In this document: positions 43,834-52,314 of the stretch, piece after piece
How the letters are laid out: each line of letters opens with the position of its first letter
Numbering within the stretch: position 1 is the first letter of the stretch
NCBI GenBank assembly: GCA_041389495.1
Contig: JAWKRT010000002.1
Span: forward strand, 496,001 to 560,000
Length of the DNA: 64,000 bases
Origin: Myxococcota bacterium
Lineage (GTDB): Bacteria; Myxococcota_A; UBA9160; UBA4427
Direction of reading: 5' to 3'
The notes under the pieces: model-generated
Databases searched by the model: none
Seen by the model: only the letters and a program-made list of their open reading frames with translations
What the model was told of the DNA's origin: nothing
Program-made: the position numbers and the translations under genes

Positions 43834-45048
43834 CTAGCGCTCGATGCCGAAGCGGCCCAGGCCGAACGCCGCGATGGCGTTGCCGCGCAGCAGCTTGTAG
43901 GTCTCGCCCTCGTCGAGGCCCGCCGCGGTGACGATCCGCGTCGCGACCTCCTTGCTGTGCGGGAAGGTCGAGTCCGCGTGCGGGTAGTCGGTCTCGTAGC
44001 AGATCTGGTCCATGCCGATCGCGTCGCGGTTCCGAAGGCCCGTCTCGTCGTCGAAGATGCAGCCCCAGACGTGGCCCGGCAGGTAGCTCGACGGCGGCTC
44101 CGGGAGCTGCACGCCGAAGCTCGAGGCGGGGTCGCGCTCGGCCCAGAGCTTGTCCATGCGTTCCACCACGTACGGCATCCAGCCGACCTGCCCCTCGGCG
44201 TAGGCGACGCGCAGGCGCGGGAAGCGGACGAAGACGCCCGACAGCACGTAGTCGCACAGCGAGCCCATCGCGTTCGAGAACGTGAGCGTCGAGCTCACCG
44301 CGAAGGGCGCGTCGGGCGACGTCGACGGCATCTTCGAGCTCGATCCGATGTGCATGCAGAGGACGGTCTCGGTCTCTTCGCAGGCGCGGAAGACGGGATC
44401 CCAGAAGCGACCCTTGTCGTGCACCGACGGGAGGCCGAGCGGGTGCGGGTTCTCCGAGAACGAGATCGCGTGGCTCCCCTTCGCCGCGCAGCGATGGATC
44501 TCCGCCGCCGCGGCGACCGGGTCCCAGAGCGGGACGATCGTCATCGGGACGAGGCGGCCGCGCCCGTCGCCCGCGCACCACTCGTCGATCATCCAGTCGT
44601 TGTAGGCGGCCACGCACAGCGCCGCGAGCTCCTTGTCGGCGCGCTCGTGGAACGTCTGCCCGCAGAAGCGCGGGAGCACGTTCGGGTAGCAGATCGACGC
44701 CTCGACGTGGTCGGCGTCCATGTCGGCGAGGCGGTCCTTCTGCTTCCAGCAGCCGGGCCGGATGTCGTCGAACGTCACGGGCGTGACGTCGACGTTCTCG
44801 AAGCCGCTCGCCGCCGAGAGCTTCGGGAACGGGTAGACGAGGTCGTCGTAGAGCCACCAGTCGCACCACTCGCCGTCGGGCGCGCCCTTGTCGTAGCTGA
44901 AGACGCCGCCCTCGAAGCGGAAGACGGCGCGGTCGCGGACGACGCGCGGCGCGCGACCGGCATAACGTGACGGGAGGCGGCTCGTCCACAGGTCGGGGGG
45001 CTCGACGACGTGGTCGTCGACGGAGATGATGCGCGGGATCTCGGTCAT
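43834..45048 (-). CDS. Amidohydrolase_2-family metal-dependent hydrolase
   Basis: A 404-residue TIM-barrel hydrolase. SVDDHVVEPPDLW, an HxH-related start typical of this group, is followed by MHIGSSSKM, the acidic/His-rich PLWDPVAAAAEIHRC, AYAEGQVGWMPYVVERMD and YETDYPHADSTFPHS with the final metal ligand. The pattern matches Amidohydro_2 proteins found in aromatic or steroid degradation, which act as decarboxylases or hydrolases. ATG after GGAGGC. Paired with the ABM gene. Confidence 0.85.
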   Translation of the reverse strand: MTEIPRIISVDDHVVEPPDLWTSRLPSRYAGRAPRVVRDRAVFRFEGGVFSYDKGAPDGEWCDWWLYDDLVYPFPKLSAASGFENVDVTPVTFDDIRPGCWKQKDRLADMDADHVEASICYPNVLPRFCGQTFHERADKELAALCVAAYNDWMIDEWCAGDGRGRLVPMTIVPLWDPVAAAAEIHRCAAKGSHAISFSENPHPLGLPSVHDKGRFWDPVFRACEETETVLCMHIGSSSKMPSTSPDAPFAVSSTLTFSNAMGSLCDYVLSGVFVRFPRLRVAYAEGQVGWMPYVVERMDKLWAERDPASSFGVQLPEPPSSYLPGHVWGCIFDDETGLRNRDAIGMDQICYETDYPHADSTFPHSKEVATRIVTAAGLDEGETYKLLRGNAIAAFGLGRFGIER

Positions 45049-45174
45049 GGAGCCTCCGTCGCCCGGGTCGCGTCGCGGCGGCCCGCCGGCGAGCCCGGCG
45101 TCGGCCTCGGTCGAGCGAACCCGTGCGGCGCCCTAGAGTACCCGGCGCAGGCGGCTGCGAAGGAGGGAATCGAG

Positions 45175-46083
45175 GTGGAGCGAGTGCGAGCACGCGCGCC
45201 TCGTCGCGGCATCGCGGTCGCCGCGCTCCTCCTCGCACAGCTCGCGTGCGCGGGCCTCGACGCGGCGGCGCCGGCCCCGGCGCTGTGGCGCGTGCGCGAC
45301 GCGGACTCCGAGCTCTTCCTGTTCGGGACGTTCCACCTGCTGCCCCGCGACGTCGACTGGCGGACGCCCGCCTTCGAGGACGCGATGCGCGCCGCGACGA
45401 CGACGTGGACCGAGGCCGACGTCTCGAGCCCCGCCGCGCGCGCGGAGGTGGCGGAGGCCGTCCGGCGCCACGGACGCAACCCCGACGGCGTGACGCTGAG
45501 CGGGCTCCTCGGGCCGGAGCGCGCGGCGCGCCTCCGCGCGCTCGCGGGCGAGCTCGGCCTCGACGCCGATCGCCTCGAGGGCGTGCGGCCCTGGCTCGCG
45601 GTCGCCGTGCTCATGCAGGCGGCGATGGCGCGCGAGGGCTTCGAGGCGGAGCGCGGCGTGGACGTCGCGGTCGAGCGGATGGCGCGCGAGGAGGGCGACG
45701 CGATCGCGCACTTCGAGACCGCGTCGGCGCAGATCGGGATGTTCGCGTCGCTGTCGCTCGGCGAGCTCCTCGCCGACTTCGACCGACAGGTCGACGAGCT
45801 CGACGACTTCGCGTCGTCGTCGTCGGACATGCTCCGCGCGTGGCGCGGCGGCGACACCGCTGCGCTCGACGCATCGCTCGTGCGGCCCATGCGCGAAGAG
45901 GCCCCCGCGGCCTACCGCGCCCTGATCGTCGATCGCAACGCGCGCTGGACCGAGCGCCTCGTCGAGCTGCTCGCCGGCGACGGAAGCGCGTTCGTCGCCG
46001 TGGGCGCCGCCCACCTCGTCGGGCCGGACGGGCTGCCCGAGCGGCTGCGCCGCGCGGGCTTCGAGGTCGAGCGCGTGCAGTGA
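45175..46083 (+). CDS. TraB/GumN-family protein
   Basis: A 302-residue secreted or anchored protein: hydrophobic N terminus (GIAVAALLLAQLACAGL, with a possible lipobox at LAC), then the TraB/GumN blocks LFGTFHLLPRDVDW, IAHFETASAQIGMF, LIVDRNARWTERL and FVAVGAAHLVGPDGL. These GxxH, E-x-Q, R and GxxH motifs are those of the Tiki/TraB putative metalloprotease fold. Function in bacteria is not settled. GTG start preceded by AGGAGGG at good spacing. Confidence 0.85.
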   Translation: MERVRARAPRRGIAVAALLLAQLACAGLDAAAPAPALWRVRDADSELFLFGTFHLLPRDVDWRTPAFEDAMRAATTTWTEADVSSPAARAEVAEAVRRHGRNPDGVTLSGLLGPERAARLRALAGELGLDADRLEGVRPWLAVAVLMQAAMAREGFEAERGVDVAVERMAREEGDAIAHFETASAQIGMFASLSLGELLADFDRQVDELDDFASSSSDMLRAWRGGDTAALDASLVRPMREEAPAAYRALIVDRNARWTERLVELLAGDGSAFVAVGAAHLVGPDGLPERLRRAGFEVERVQ

Positions 46084-46093
46084 CGCGCGCGAC

Positions 46094-47713
46094 CTAGCGC
46101 GTGCCTCCGTCGCGCGTCGCCGTTCGGGCGAATCGCTCGACGCCGAGGGCCTCGCTCGCGCTCGCGGCGTCGGCGCCGTGCTCCGCGGCGAGTGCGTCGA
46201 GCAGGACTGCGTTGACGGCGTCGTGCGTCGACCGCACGACCCACACCGCGTGCGGGCTCGCGGCGATCGCACGCGCGTCGCTCGCGAGCGCGTCGCGATC
46301 CTCGAGGAAGAGCCGCTCGCTGTACCAGCCCGGGTGCCGCGCCATCGCGCTCGGGAAGGAGACGACCTCGACCGGGCTCGCGGCGCGTCGCAGGTAGTAG
46401 GCGGTGACGCAGCGCCGGTAGCCCGTCGTGACGACGACGTCGTCCGGGCGCGCGCGCTGCGCGATGTGGAGCGCGGCCAGGCGGTCCTTCGATGCGGCGG
46501 GCGGGTCGAAGGCGTGCCCGTGCGATGCGACGGTGAAGACGACGACGGCGAGCGCGATCGGCCAGCCGGCCGGCGTGCGCGCGACGCGTTCGAGCCCGGC
46601 GGCGTAGAGCAGCACGAAGGGCGGCAGCGCGATCGTGTCGTAGCGGCCGGGCAGGTAGATCGGCGCGACGGCGAGCGAGTAGCCGAGCGCGACCACGAGC
46701 GGTCCGAGCGCGAGGACGGCGAGCACCGCGAGGGAGGGGCGCGGCGCACGCTCCACGCCCCTCGCACGCGCTCTCTCGTCGTCGCCGCGCGGCCAGCCGG
46801 CGAGCGCGCAGAGCGGGAGGGCGAGCGAGAGCGCGACGGCCGCGATGCCGGCGGACGGGGCGCGGCCGAGCGTTCCCAGGTAGTCGGGAAAGGTGCCGCC
46901 GACGCCGAACGTCGTGAAGCTCCAGGCGAGCATCCCGATCGGCGACATCTGCTCCCAGTAGCGGAGCAGCCACTCCGTCACCGCCGATTGCGCGTGGCCG
47001 AGCGCGCGCACGAAGAAGGGCAGGTAGGCGGCGAAGGCGGCCGCCGCGGCGAGACACGAGCCCGCCGTCGCGCGCCGCCACGCGCCGGGGCGGCCGAGCG
47101 CGCCGACCGCGGCAGCGGCCACCGACACCGGGAGGAAGAACAGCCCGTAGTTGTGCGTGTAGAGCATCGCCGCGAGCAGGAGCGCGACCGCGGCCCACGC
47201 GCGCGGCCGCGCGGTGGGGCGGAGCGCGCGCTCGAGCGCGAGCAGGTAGAGCGCGACCTCGGCCATCAGCAGCGCGTAGTTGCGGGCCTCGATCGCGTAG
47301 TGGTGGACGAGCGGTCCGAAGGCGAACAGCGCGGCCGCCACGACACCGGCGCGGCGCCCCGCGTAGCGCGCGCCCGCGAGGAACCCGAGCGGGACGAGCG
47401 CGACGGCCGCGAGCAGCGACGGCAGGCGCAGGGCGGCCTCGCTCGGGCCGAGCAGCGCCGTCGACGCCCAGGCGGCGAGGAAGAAGAGGGGCGGGTTGCC
47501 GGCGCTCCGCTCGCCGGTCACGGCCGCGGCCGCGCCGTGCTCGATCGTGAACCACGTGCAGGCCTCGTCCATCCAGAGCGGGTCGCGGCCGATCGCGAAC
47601 GCGTGGAAGAGGGCGGCGGCGACGGTGAGCGCGGCGACCGCGATCGCGGCGACACGCCCGGTCGCGGGGGGTGCGGGCGTCGCGGCGGGCGCGGCCGCTC
47701 CTTCGGTTCGCAT
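46094..47713 (-). CDS. GT-C membrane glycosyltransferase (GT39 type)
   Basis: A 539-residue polytopic membrane protein. The first loop contains RDPLWMDEACTWFTIEHG followed by AGNPPLFFLAAW, a clear PMT/ArnT-type signature, and HHYAIEARNYALLM is the second conserved loop. About 11 helices, then a C-terminal extracytoplasmic domain of about 130 residues. No Shine-Dalgarno sequence; a CATGCT hexamer lies 8 nt before the ATG. Convergent with the TraB/GumN gene. Confidence 0.82.
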   Translation of the reverse strand: MRTEGAAAPAATPAPPATGRVAAIAVAALTVAAALFHAFAIGRDPLWMDEACTWFTIEHGAAAAVTGERSAGNPPLFFLAAWASTALLGPSEAALRLPSLLAAVALVPLGFLAGARYAGRRAGVVAAALFAFGPLVHHYAIEARNYALLMAEVALYLLALERALRPTARPRAWAAVALLLAAMLYTHNYGLFFLPVSVAAAAVGALGRPGAWRRATAGSCLAAAAAFAAYLPFFVRALGHAQSAVTEWLLRYWEQMSPIGMLAWSFTTFGVGGTFPDYLGTLGRAPSAGIAAVALSLALPLCALAGWPRGDDERARARGVERAPRPSLAVLAVLALGPLVVALGYSLAVAPIYLPGRYDTIALPPFVLLYAAGLERVARTPAGWPIALAVVVFTVASHGHAFDPPAASKDRLAALHIAQRARPDDVVVTTGYRRCVTAYYLRRAASPVEVVSFPSAMARHPGWYSERLFLEDRDALASDARAIAASPHAVWVVRSTHDAVNAVLLDALAAEHGADAASASEALGVERFARTATRDGGTR

Positions 47714-47721
47714 GGCGGCGC

Positions 47722-47727
47722 AGCATG
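47722..47727 (-). promoter_or_regulatory. Candidate -10 element (CATGCT) of the glycosyltransferase gene
   Basis: CATGCT on the minus strand, 8 nt before the ATG at 47713; identical in sequence to the element at 9594. Confidence 0.3.
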
Positions 47728-47772
47728 GCGCAGGGCCCGACGCCCGTCACGCGCGCTCGACGGCGCGCGCCG

Positions 47773-47800
47773 TTGACCGCGTTGGCTAATAACATAAACT
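47773..47800 (+). promoter_or_regulatory. Sigma-70-like promoter for tetR and the Rieske dioxygenase genes
   Basis: TTGACC (47773-47778) and TAAACT (47795-47800) are spaced by 16 nt in a small AT-rich island that stands out in this genome. It overlaps the sequence where a self-regulating TetR protein would be expected to bind. Confidence 0.45.
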
Positions 47801-47808
47801 TCCTCGTC

Positions 47809-48438
47809 ATGGCGACGCGGTCCGCCTCGGCCTCGGCCTCCGCTGGGGGTACGCCGGCGACGACGACGGGGCGGGGTGCGCGCCGGCCCTCCGCGCGCGC
47901 ACGCGCGCGCCTCACGCGCGACGGCATCGCCGAGGCGGGCGCGCGCCTCGCGCGCGAGCACGACCTGCGTTCCCTCACGATGCAGAGCGTCGGCGATGCG
48001 CTCGGCGTCACCGCGATGGCGCTCTACAAGCACTTCGCGAGCAAGGCGGAGCTGGTCGACGCCGTGCTCGACCGGTTCGTCGCCGACGCGGCGGTCACCG
48101 CGCACGGCGTCGCTCCCTCGGACTGGAAGGCCTGGATGGCCGCGACGTTCGGAGCGATGCACCGCGCGCTCGCGCTCACGCCGGGCGTGCTCTCCTACGT
48201 CGCGATCGGCGACGAGGTGCGCTTCGGCGACCGCGCGCGCGACGCGCTGCGCGAGAGCCTCGCCGTGCTGCGCGCGGCGGGCTTCACGAAGGCCGAGGCG
48301 CGCCACGCCTACCGCAGTGCGCTCGCGCTCGCCGTCGGGTACGCGTTCGTCGACCGGCAGGTCGAGCCGGCGCGCGCGGCGTCCGCATTCGACCGTGCGC
48401 TGCGGCAGTACCTCGCCGGCCTCGAGCGCGCGCGGTGA
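47809..48438 (+). CDS. TetR-family transcriptional regulator
   Basis: A 209-residue regulator. After a Ser/Ala/Arg-rich leader (about 30 residues) comes the TetR helix-turn-helix: ALGVTAMALYKHFASKAEL, with the preceding helix LTRDGIAEAGARLAREHDLRSLT. The C-terminal ligand domain has WKAWMAATFGAMHRALAL. The ATG at 47809 is just downstream of the AT-rich promoter. It is followed after 28 nt by the dioxygenase alpha-subunit gene in the same direction, so it probably controls its own operon in response to the aromatic substrate. Confidence 0.88.
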   Translation: MATRSASASASAGGTPATTTGRGARRPSARARARLTRDGIAEAGARLAREHDLRSLTMQSVGDALGVTAMALYKHFASKAELVDAVLDRFVADAAVTAHGVAPSDWKAWMAATFGAMHRALALTPGVLSYVAIGDEVRFGDRARDALRESLAVLRAAGFTKAEARHAYRSALALAVGYAFVDRQVEPARAASAFDRALRQYLAGLERAR

Positions 48439-48466
48439 ACGGCAAGACGAAGGGGAGGAGAGGGGC

Positions 48467-49762
48467 ATGAGCCCGATCGCGGTGCGGGACGTCGTCGCCG
48501 ACGACGCGCAGTGGGTGGGCCGGCGCGCGTGGGCCGACCGCCATCTGTACGAGCTCGAGAAGCGCGGGATCTTCGGCCGCGCGTGGCTCTACCTCGGCCA
48601 CGAGTCGCAGCTGCGCGCGCCCGGCGACTTCGTGCAGGCGTACATGGGCGAGACGCCCGTGATCCTCGCGCGCGGCGAGGACGGCGAGCTCCACGCGAGC
48701 GTGAACAGCTGCACGCACCGCGGCCTGCCCGTGTGCCGCGCGTCGCGCGGCAACACGAAGCGCTTCGTGTGCCCCTATCACAACTGGAACTACGACGTGA
48801 CGGGCCGGCTCGTCGCGATTCCCCAGGAGCGCCAGGTGCGGCAGCGGCCCGACAAGGCGCGCCTCGGGCTCAAGCGCGTGCCGCGGCTCGCGTCGTGGCG
48901 CGGGCTCGTCTTCGGGAGCTTCGACCCCGACGTCGTATCGCTCGACGACTGGCTGGGCGACATGCGCTTCTACCTCGAGGCCTTCCTCGATCGTTTTCCG
49001 CAGGGCGTCGAGATCATGGGCGAGCCGCAGCGCTGGGTGATCGACGCGAACTGGAAGCTCCCCGTCGAGAACCAGCTCGGCGACGTGAACCACGGGCCGT
49101 TCCTGCACGCGGCCGTGATTCCGCCCGCCGCCAACCAGGAGATCGTCGACTACGGGCACGCGGTCGTTCCGGAGCCCGGGCACGGCGCGACGTTCCGGTT
49201 GATGCCCGAGGACGCGCCGGTCGAGAGCGTCGCGTGGGGCTTCGAGGCGATGCCGTCGCTGCTCGGCGGGGCCGAGGTGCACGACTGGCTGCGCGAGGTG
49301 CAGGCGCGCGCGGTCGAACGCGTCGGCCCGGTGCGCGCGCGCATGAAGGGCCTCGCCTACGGCGTGTACCCGAACTTCTCGTTCCTCTGGTCGAACGCCG
49401 CGTTCAAGGTCTCGCACCCGCGCGGGCCCGGTCGCGTCGAGTACTGGTCGTGGTCGGTCGTGCCGGCCGACGCGCCCGACGCGATCAAGAAGGTGCTGCG
49501 CGGCAATCACACTTCGTTCTTCGGGCCGGGCGGCATCCTCGAGCAGGAGGACTCGGAGGCGTGGATCGCGCAGTACCGGGGCAGCGCGATCGATTTCGCC
49601 GACGACCACCCGTACTTCTACGGCCTCGGCCTCGGCGAGGAGGGGCCGCACGCCGACCTCCCCGGGCTCGTGAGCTCGTGCGCCAACGAGTTCTACGCCC
49701 GCCACTTCTTCCAGCGCTGGCGGCGCGACCTCGAGCGCGCGGAGGCGGAGCATGGCGTCTGA
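48467..49762 (+). CDS. Rieske ring-hydroxylating dioxygenase, alpha subunit
   Basis: A 431-residue oxygenase component. The Rieske [2Fe-2S] ligands are C82/H84 (NSCTHRGLPVC) and C102/H105 (VCPYHNW). The mononuclear iron site is D206, H209 and H214 (QLGDVNHGPFLHAAV). Such enzymes add both atoms of O2 to an aromatic ring using electrons from a ferredoxin system, whose genes are not in this window. ATG after GGGGAGGAGAGGGG. The beta subunit overlaps the 3' end. Confidence 0.92.
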   Translation: MSPIAVRDVVADDAQWVGRRAWADRHLYELEKRGIFGRAWLYLGHESQLRAPGDFVQAYMGETPVILARGEDGELHASVNSCTHRGLPVCRASRGNTKRFVCPYHNWNYDVTGRLVAIPQERQVRQRPDKARLGLKRVPRLASWRGLVFGSFDPDVVSLDDWLGDMRFYLEAFLDRFPQGVEIMGEPQRWVIDANWKLPVENQLGDVNHGPFLHAAVIPPAANQEIVDYGHAVVPEPGHGATFRLMPEDAPVESVAWGFEAMPSLLGGAEVHDWLREVQARAVERVGPVRARMKGLAYGVYPNFSFLWSNAAFKVSHPRGPGRVEYWSWSVVPADAPDAIKKVLRGNHTSFFGPGGILEQEDSEAWIAQYRGSAIDFADDHPYFYGLGLGEEGPHADLPGLVSSCANEFYARHFFQRWRRDLERAEAEHGV

Positions 49763-50312
49763 GGTCGCGCGCGTGTCGCCCGAGCTGCAGCACGAGGTCG
49801 AGCAGTGGTACTACGAGGAGGCGCGGCTGCTCGACGAGCGCCGCTACCAGAGCTGGCTCGCGCTCGTCGACCCGGCGATCCGCTACGTGATGCCGGGGCG
49901 CGGCAACCCGCTCGTCGACAACGCGATGCGCGGCGACGAGGCGATGATCTCGGTCGAGCGCGAGCTCGAGGACGAGGCGTCGGACGGGACGCCCATCCGC
50001 GACGAGACGTACGCCTATCTCGCGCTGCGCGTCGAGCGGAGCTTCAAGCCGAATGCCTGGGCGGAGAATCCGCCCGCGCGCACGCGCCGCCTCGTGGGCA
50101 ACGTGCAGGTCGCTCCGCGCGACGACGGCGCGCTCGCGGTCACGAGCGCCTTCCATCTCCACTATGCGCGCCCCGGCGTGGCGACCTGCTTCTACGCCGG
50201 TCAGCGGCGCGACGTGCTCGTGCGCACGGACGCCGGGCTCCGCCTCGCGCGGCGCGTCGTCGTGATGGACTTCGCGGACGTCGAGGTGCCGACGCTCGGC
50301 CTGTTCCTCTGA
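49752..50312 (+). CDS. Rieske ring-hydroxylating dioxygenase, beta subunit
   Basis: A 186-residue SnoaL/NTF2-like small subunit, full length for the family. Typical segments: EVEQWYYEEARLLDERRYQSW, YVMPGRG, ETYAYLALRVERSF, ARTRRLVGNVQV and TCFYAGQRRDVLVRT. It builds the alpha3-beta3 oxygenase with the preceding protein. The ATG overlaps the alpha-subunit frame by 11 nt and has GGAGGCGGAG upstream. A perfect hairpin terminator follows 48 nt after the stop. Confidence 0.9.
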   Translation: MASEVARVSPELQHEVEQWYYEEARLLDERRYQSWLALVDPAIRYVMPGRGNPLVDNAMRGDEAMISVERELEDEASDGTPIRDETYAYLALRVERSFKPNAWAENPPARTRRLVGNVQVAPRDDGALAVTSAFHLHYARPGVATCFYAGQRRDVLVRTDAGLRLARRVVVMDFADVEVPTLGLFL

Positions 50313-50360
50313 GCTCGAGCGCGCCGTGCGCGGACGACGGGCGCGGCGCCCCGAACGAAC

Positions 50361-50391
50361 GAGCGCCGGCGGGCACGGCCCGCCGGCGCTC
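50361..50391. terminator. Bidirectional hairpin between dioxygenase and thiolase operons
   Basis: A perfect 14-bp G+C stem (50361-50374 with 50378-50391) around a 3-nt ACG loop, lying between two convergent operons. No U-tract follows on either side, as often in high-GC genomes. Confidence 0.75.
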
Positions 50392-50420
50392 TCCGATCCC
50401 GAGCCTCGCCGCTGCGGTTG

Positions 50421-51629
50421 CTAGGCGAGGCGCGACTTCTCGAGGATGTGGACGCCGCAGGCCGACGCCAGGCCGATCACGTGCGCGAGGCCGACCTTCG
50501 CGCCCTCGATCTGGCGCTCGCCCGCCTCGCCGCGCAGGTGGTGGCAGACCTCCCAGATGTTCGCGATCCCGGTCGCCGCGATCGGGTGGCCCTTCGACTC
50601 GAGGCCGCCCGACACGTTGACCGGCGTCTTGCCCGTGCGCCACGTCGCGCCCGACTTGAAGAAGTCGACCGCGCCGCCCTCCTCGCACAGCATCAGGTTG
50701 TCGTAGTGCACGAGCTCCGCCGTCGCGAAGCAGTCGTGGAGCTCGACGAGGTCGAGATCCTCGGGGCCGACGCCCGCCTGCTCGTACGCCTGCTTCGCGG
50801 CCGCGCGCGTCAGCGTGTTCACGTCGGGGAGGACCTGGCACGCCTCCTGGTACGGATCCGACGTCAGCACCGACGCCGAGATCTTCACCGCGCGCCGCTG
50901 CTGCTCCTTCGACAGCGTCTTGAGCTTCGAGCCGCTCACGACCACCGCCGCCGCCGCGCCGTCGCAGTTCGCCGAGCACATCGGGCGCGTGTTCGGATAG
51001 GCGATCATGATGTCGTTCATGATCTCCTCGAGCGTGAAGCGCTTCGTGTAGGCCGCGAGCGGGTTCAGCGTCGAGTGCGCGTGGTTCTTCTCGGAGATCT
51101 GCGCGAAGAGCTCGAAGTTCGCGCCGCCGTACTTGTGGCCGTACTCCATGCCGATCTGCGCGAACACGCCGGGCATCGTCTCGGTGCCGATGCGGCCGTC
51201 GACCCCGGCGACCGCGCCGTAGCGGCCGCTTCGCTGCCACGCCTCGCCGTCGGCCTTGCGCGAGCCGCCGGCGAGCAGGCCCGCCCCGGCCAGCTTCTCG
51301 ACGCCGACCGCGAGGCCGAAGTCCGACTCGCCCGCCTTCACGGAGAGGACCGCGACGCGCAGCGCCGTCGCGCCCGTCGCGCACGCGTTCGAGACGTTGT
51401 AGGCGGGAATGCCGGTCTGGCCGACCTGCTTCTGGATCATCTGCGCGATCGGCGCCGCGCCGCCCATCAGGTTGCCGGCGGCGACGATGCCCATGTCCTT
51501 CATCGTGACGCCGCCGTCGGCGAGCGCCGCGAGCGTGGCCTGGCTCGCGAGGTCGAGCGTGTCCAGCTCCTTGTGCTTGCCGAACTTGGTCATGTTGATG
51601 CCGAGGATGTAGACGTCTTCGGAACCCAT
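50421..51629 (-). CDS. Thiolase-family protein (SCP2/lipid-transfer type)
   Basis: A 402-residue thiolase-fold protein. The acyl-accepting cysteine is C83 in YNVSNACATGATALRVA; the other active-site parts are VELHDCFATAELVHY and GGLESKGHPIAATGIAN. The sequence belongs to the SCP-x/lipid-transfer thiolase group used in side-chain or beta-oxidation of fatty acids and sterols. ATG after GGAGGACC. It is 14 nt downstream of a DUF35 OB-fold gene, the usual partner of such thiolases. Confidence 0.9.
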   Translation of the reverse strand: MGSEDVYILGINMTKFGKHKELDTLDLASQATLAALADGGVTMKDMGIVAAGNLMGGAAPIAQMIQKQVGQTGIPAYNVSNACATGATALRVAVLSVKAGESDFGLAVGVEKLAGAGLLAGGSRKADGEAWQRSGRYGAVAGVDGRIGTETMPGVFAQIGMEYGHKYGGANFELFAQISEKNHAHSTLNPLAAYTKRFTLEEIMNDIMIAYPNTRPMCSANCDGAAAAVVVSGSKLKTLSKEQQRRAVKISASVLTSDPYQEACQVLPDVNTLTRAAAKQAYEQAGVGPEDLDLVELHDCFATAELVHYDNLMLCEEGGAVDFFKSGATWRTGKTPVNVSGGLESKGHPIAATGIANIWEVCHHLRGEAGERQIEGAKVGLAHVIGLASACGVHILEKSRLA

Positions 51630-51643
51630 GGTGCAGGTCCTCC

Positions 51644-52039
51644 TTAGGCCGCCGGCTCGAAGCCGAAGTTGACGGCCTCGACGCCCTGGGCGTCGCTGCC
51701 GATCGGGAACGTGGTGAGGCGCACCGGCATGCCGAGCTTCACGTGCTCGGGGTCGGCCGGGACGTTGACGAGGTTCGCGCGCACGCTCGTGCCGTCGCAG
51801 TCGACGATCGCGGAGACGAACGGGACGGGGATTCCGGGCGCGGCGAATGCGACGATCGTGTAGGCGCGCAGCGTGCCCTTGGTGGCGACGCGGGCCTTCT
51901 GGAACTCGGTGCCCGAGCAGCTCGCGCAGGCGTTGCGGCGATCGAAGAAGCGGGCGCCGCACTTCGCGCACTCGTTCGCGACGAGGTGCGGGTCGTCGCC
52001 GAGCACGAGGTAGTCGACGAAGGGGATCTGTTCGGCCAT
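51644..52039 (-). CDS. DUF35 OB-fold protein with zinc ribbon
   Basis: A 131-residue protein with an N-terminal zinc ribbon (CAKCGARFFDRRNACASCSG) and a C-terminal OB fold (GTLRAYTIVAFAA; SAIVDCDGTSVRANLV; LGMPVRLTTF). DUF35 proteins form complexes with SCP2-type thiolases or hydroxymethylglutaryl-CoA-synthase-like enzymes and are thought to channel acyl-CoA intermediates. ATG at 52039 follows AGGAG; the in-frame ATG at 52075 is less likely. Operon with the thiolase. Confidence 0.88.
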   Translation of the reverse strand: MAEQIPFVDYLVLGDDPHLVANECAKCGARFFDRRNACASCSGTEFQKARVATKGTLRAYTIVAFAAPGIPVPFVSAIVDCDGTSVRANLVNVPADPEHVKLGMPVRLTTFPIGSDAQGVEAVNFGFEPAA

Positions 52040-52314
52040 GGGGACTCCTGGGGCGGATGGGGGGCCCGCGCCCACCGAGGGCCGGGCCGATCACGAGGCG
52101 TTGGATGCGACGAACGCGGGGCGGGACGCGCCACCGCGACCGGACGCCCGACGATACCACTCCGCGACGACGTCGCCTCGCTGGTTGATCCGCCGCCGGC
52201 GCTCGGAGTAGAAGACGCGGCGGCGCGCGATGCCCGCGCGCCGCCGCCGCGCGGCGTGCCGTACGCGCCGCGCCGCCGAACGCACCGCGCACGCATCGAG
52301 ACGGGGGACCCGCC

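Noticed and set aside
47671..47808. Upstream extension of the TetR protein to GTG 47671
   Set aside because: It would run across the AT-rich promoter and the neighbouring gene's start, and its residues do not resemble TetR proteins.
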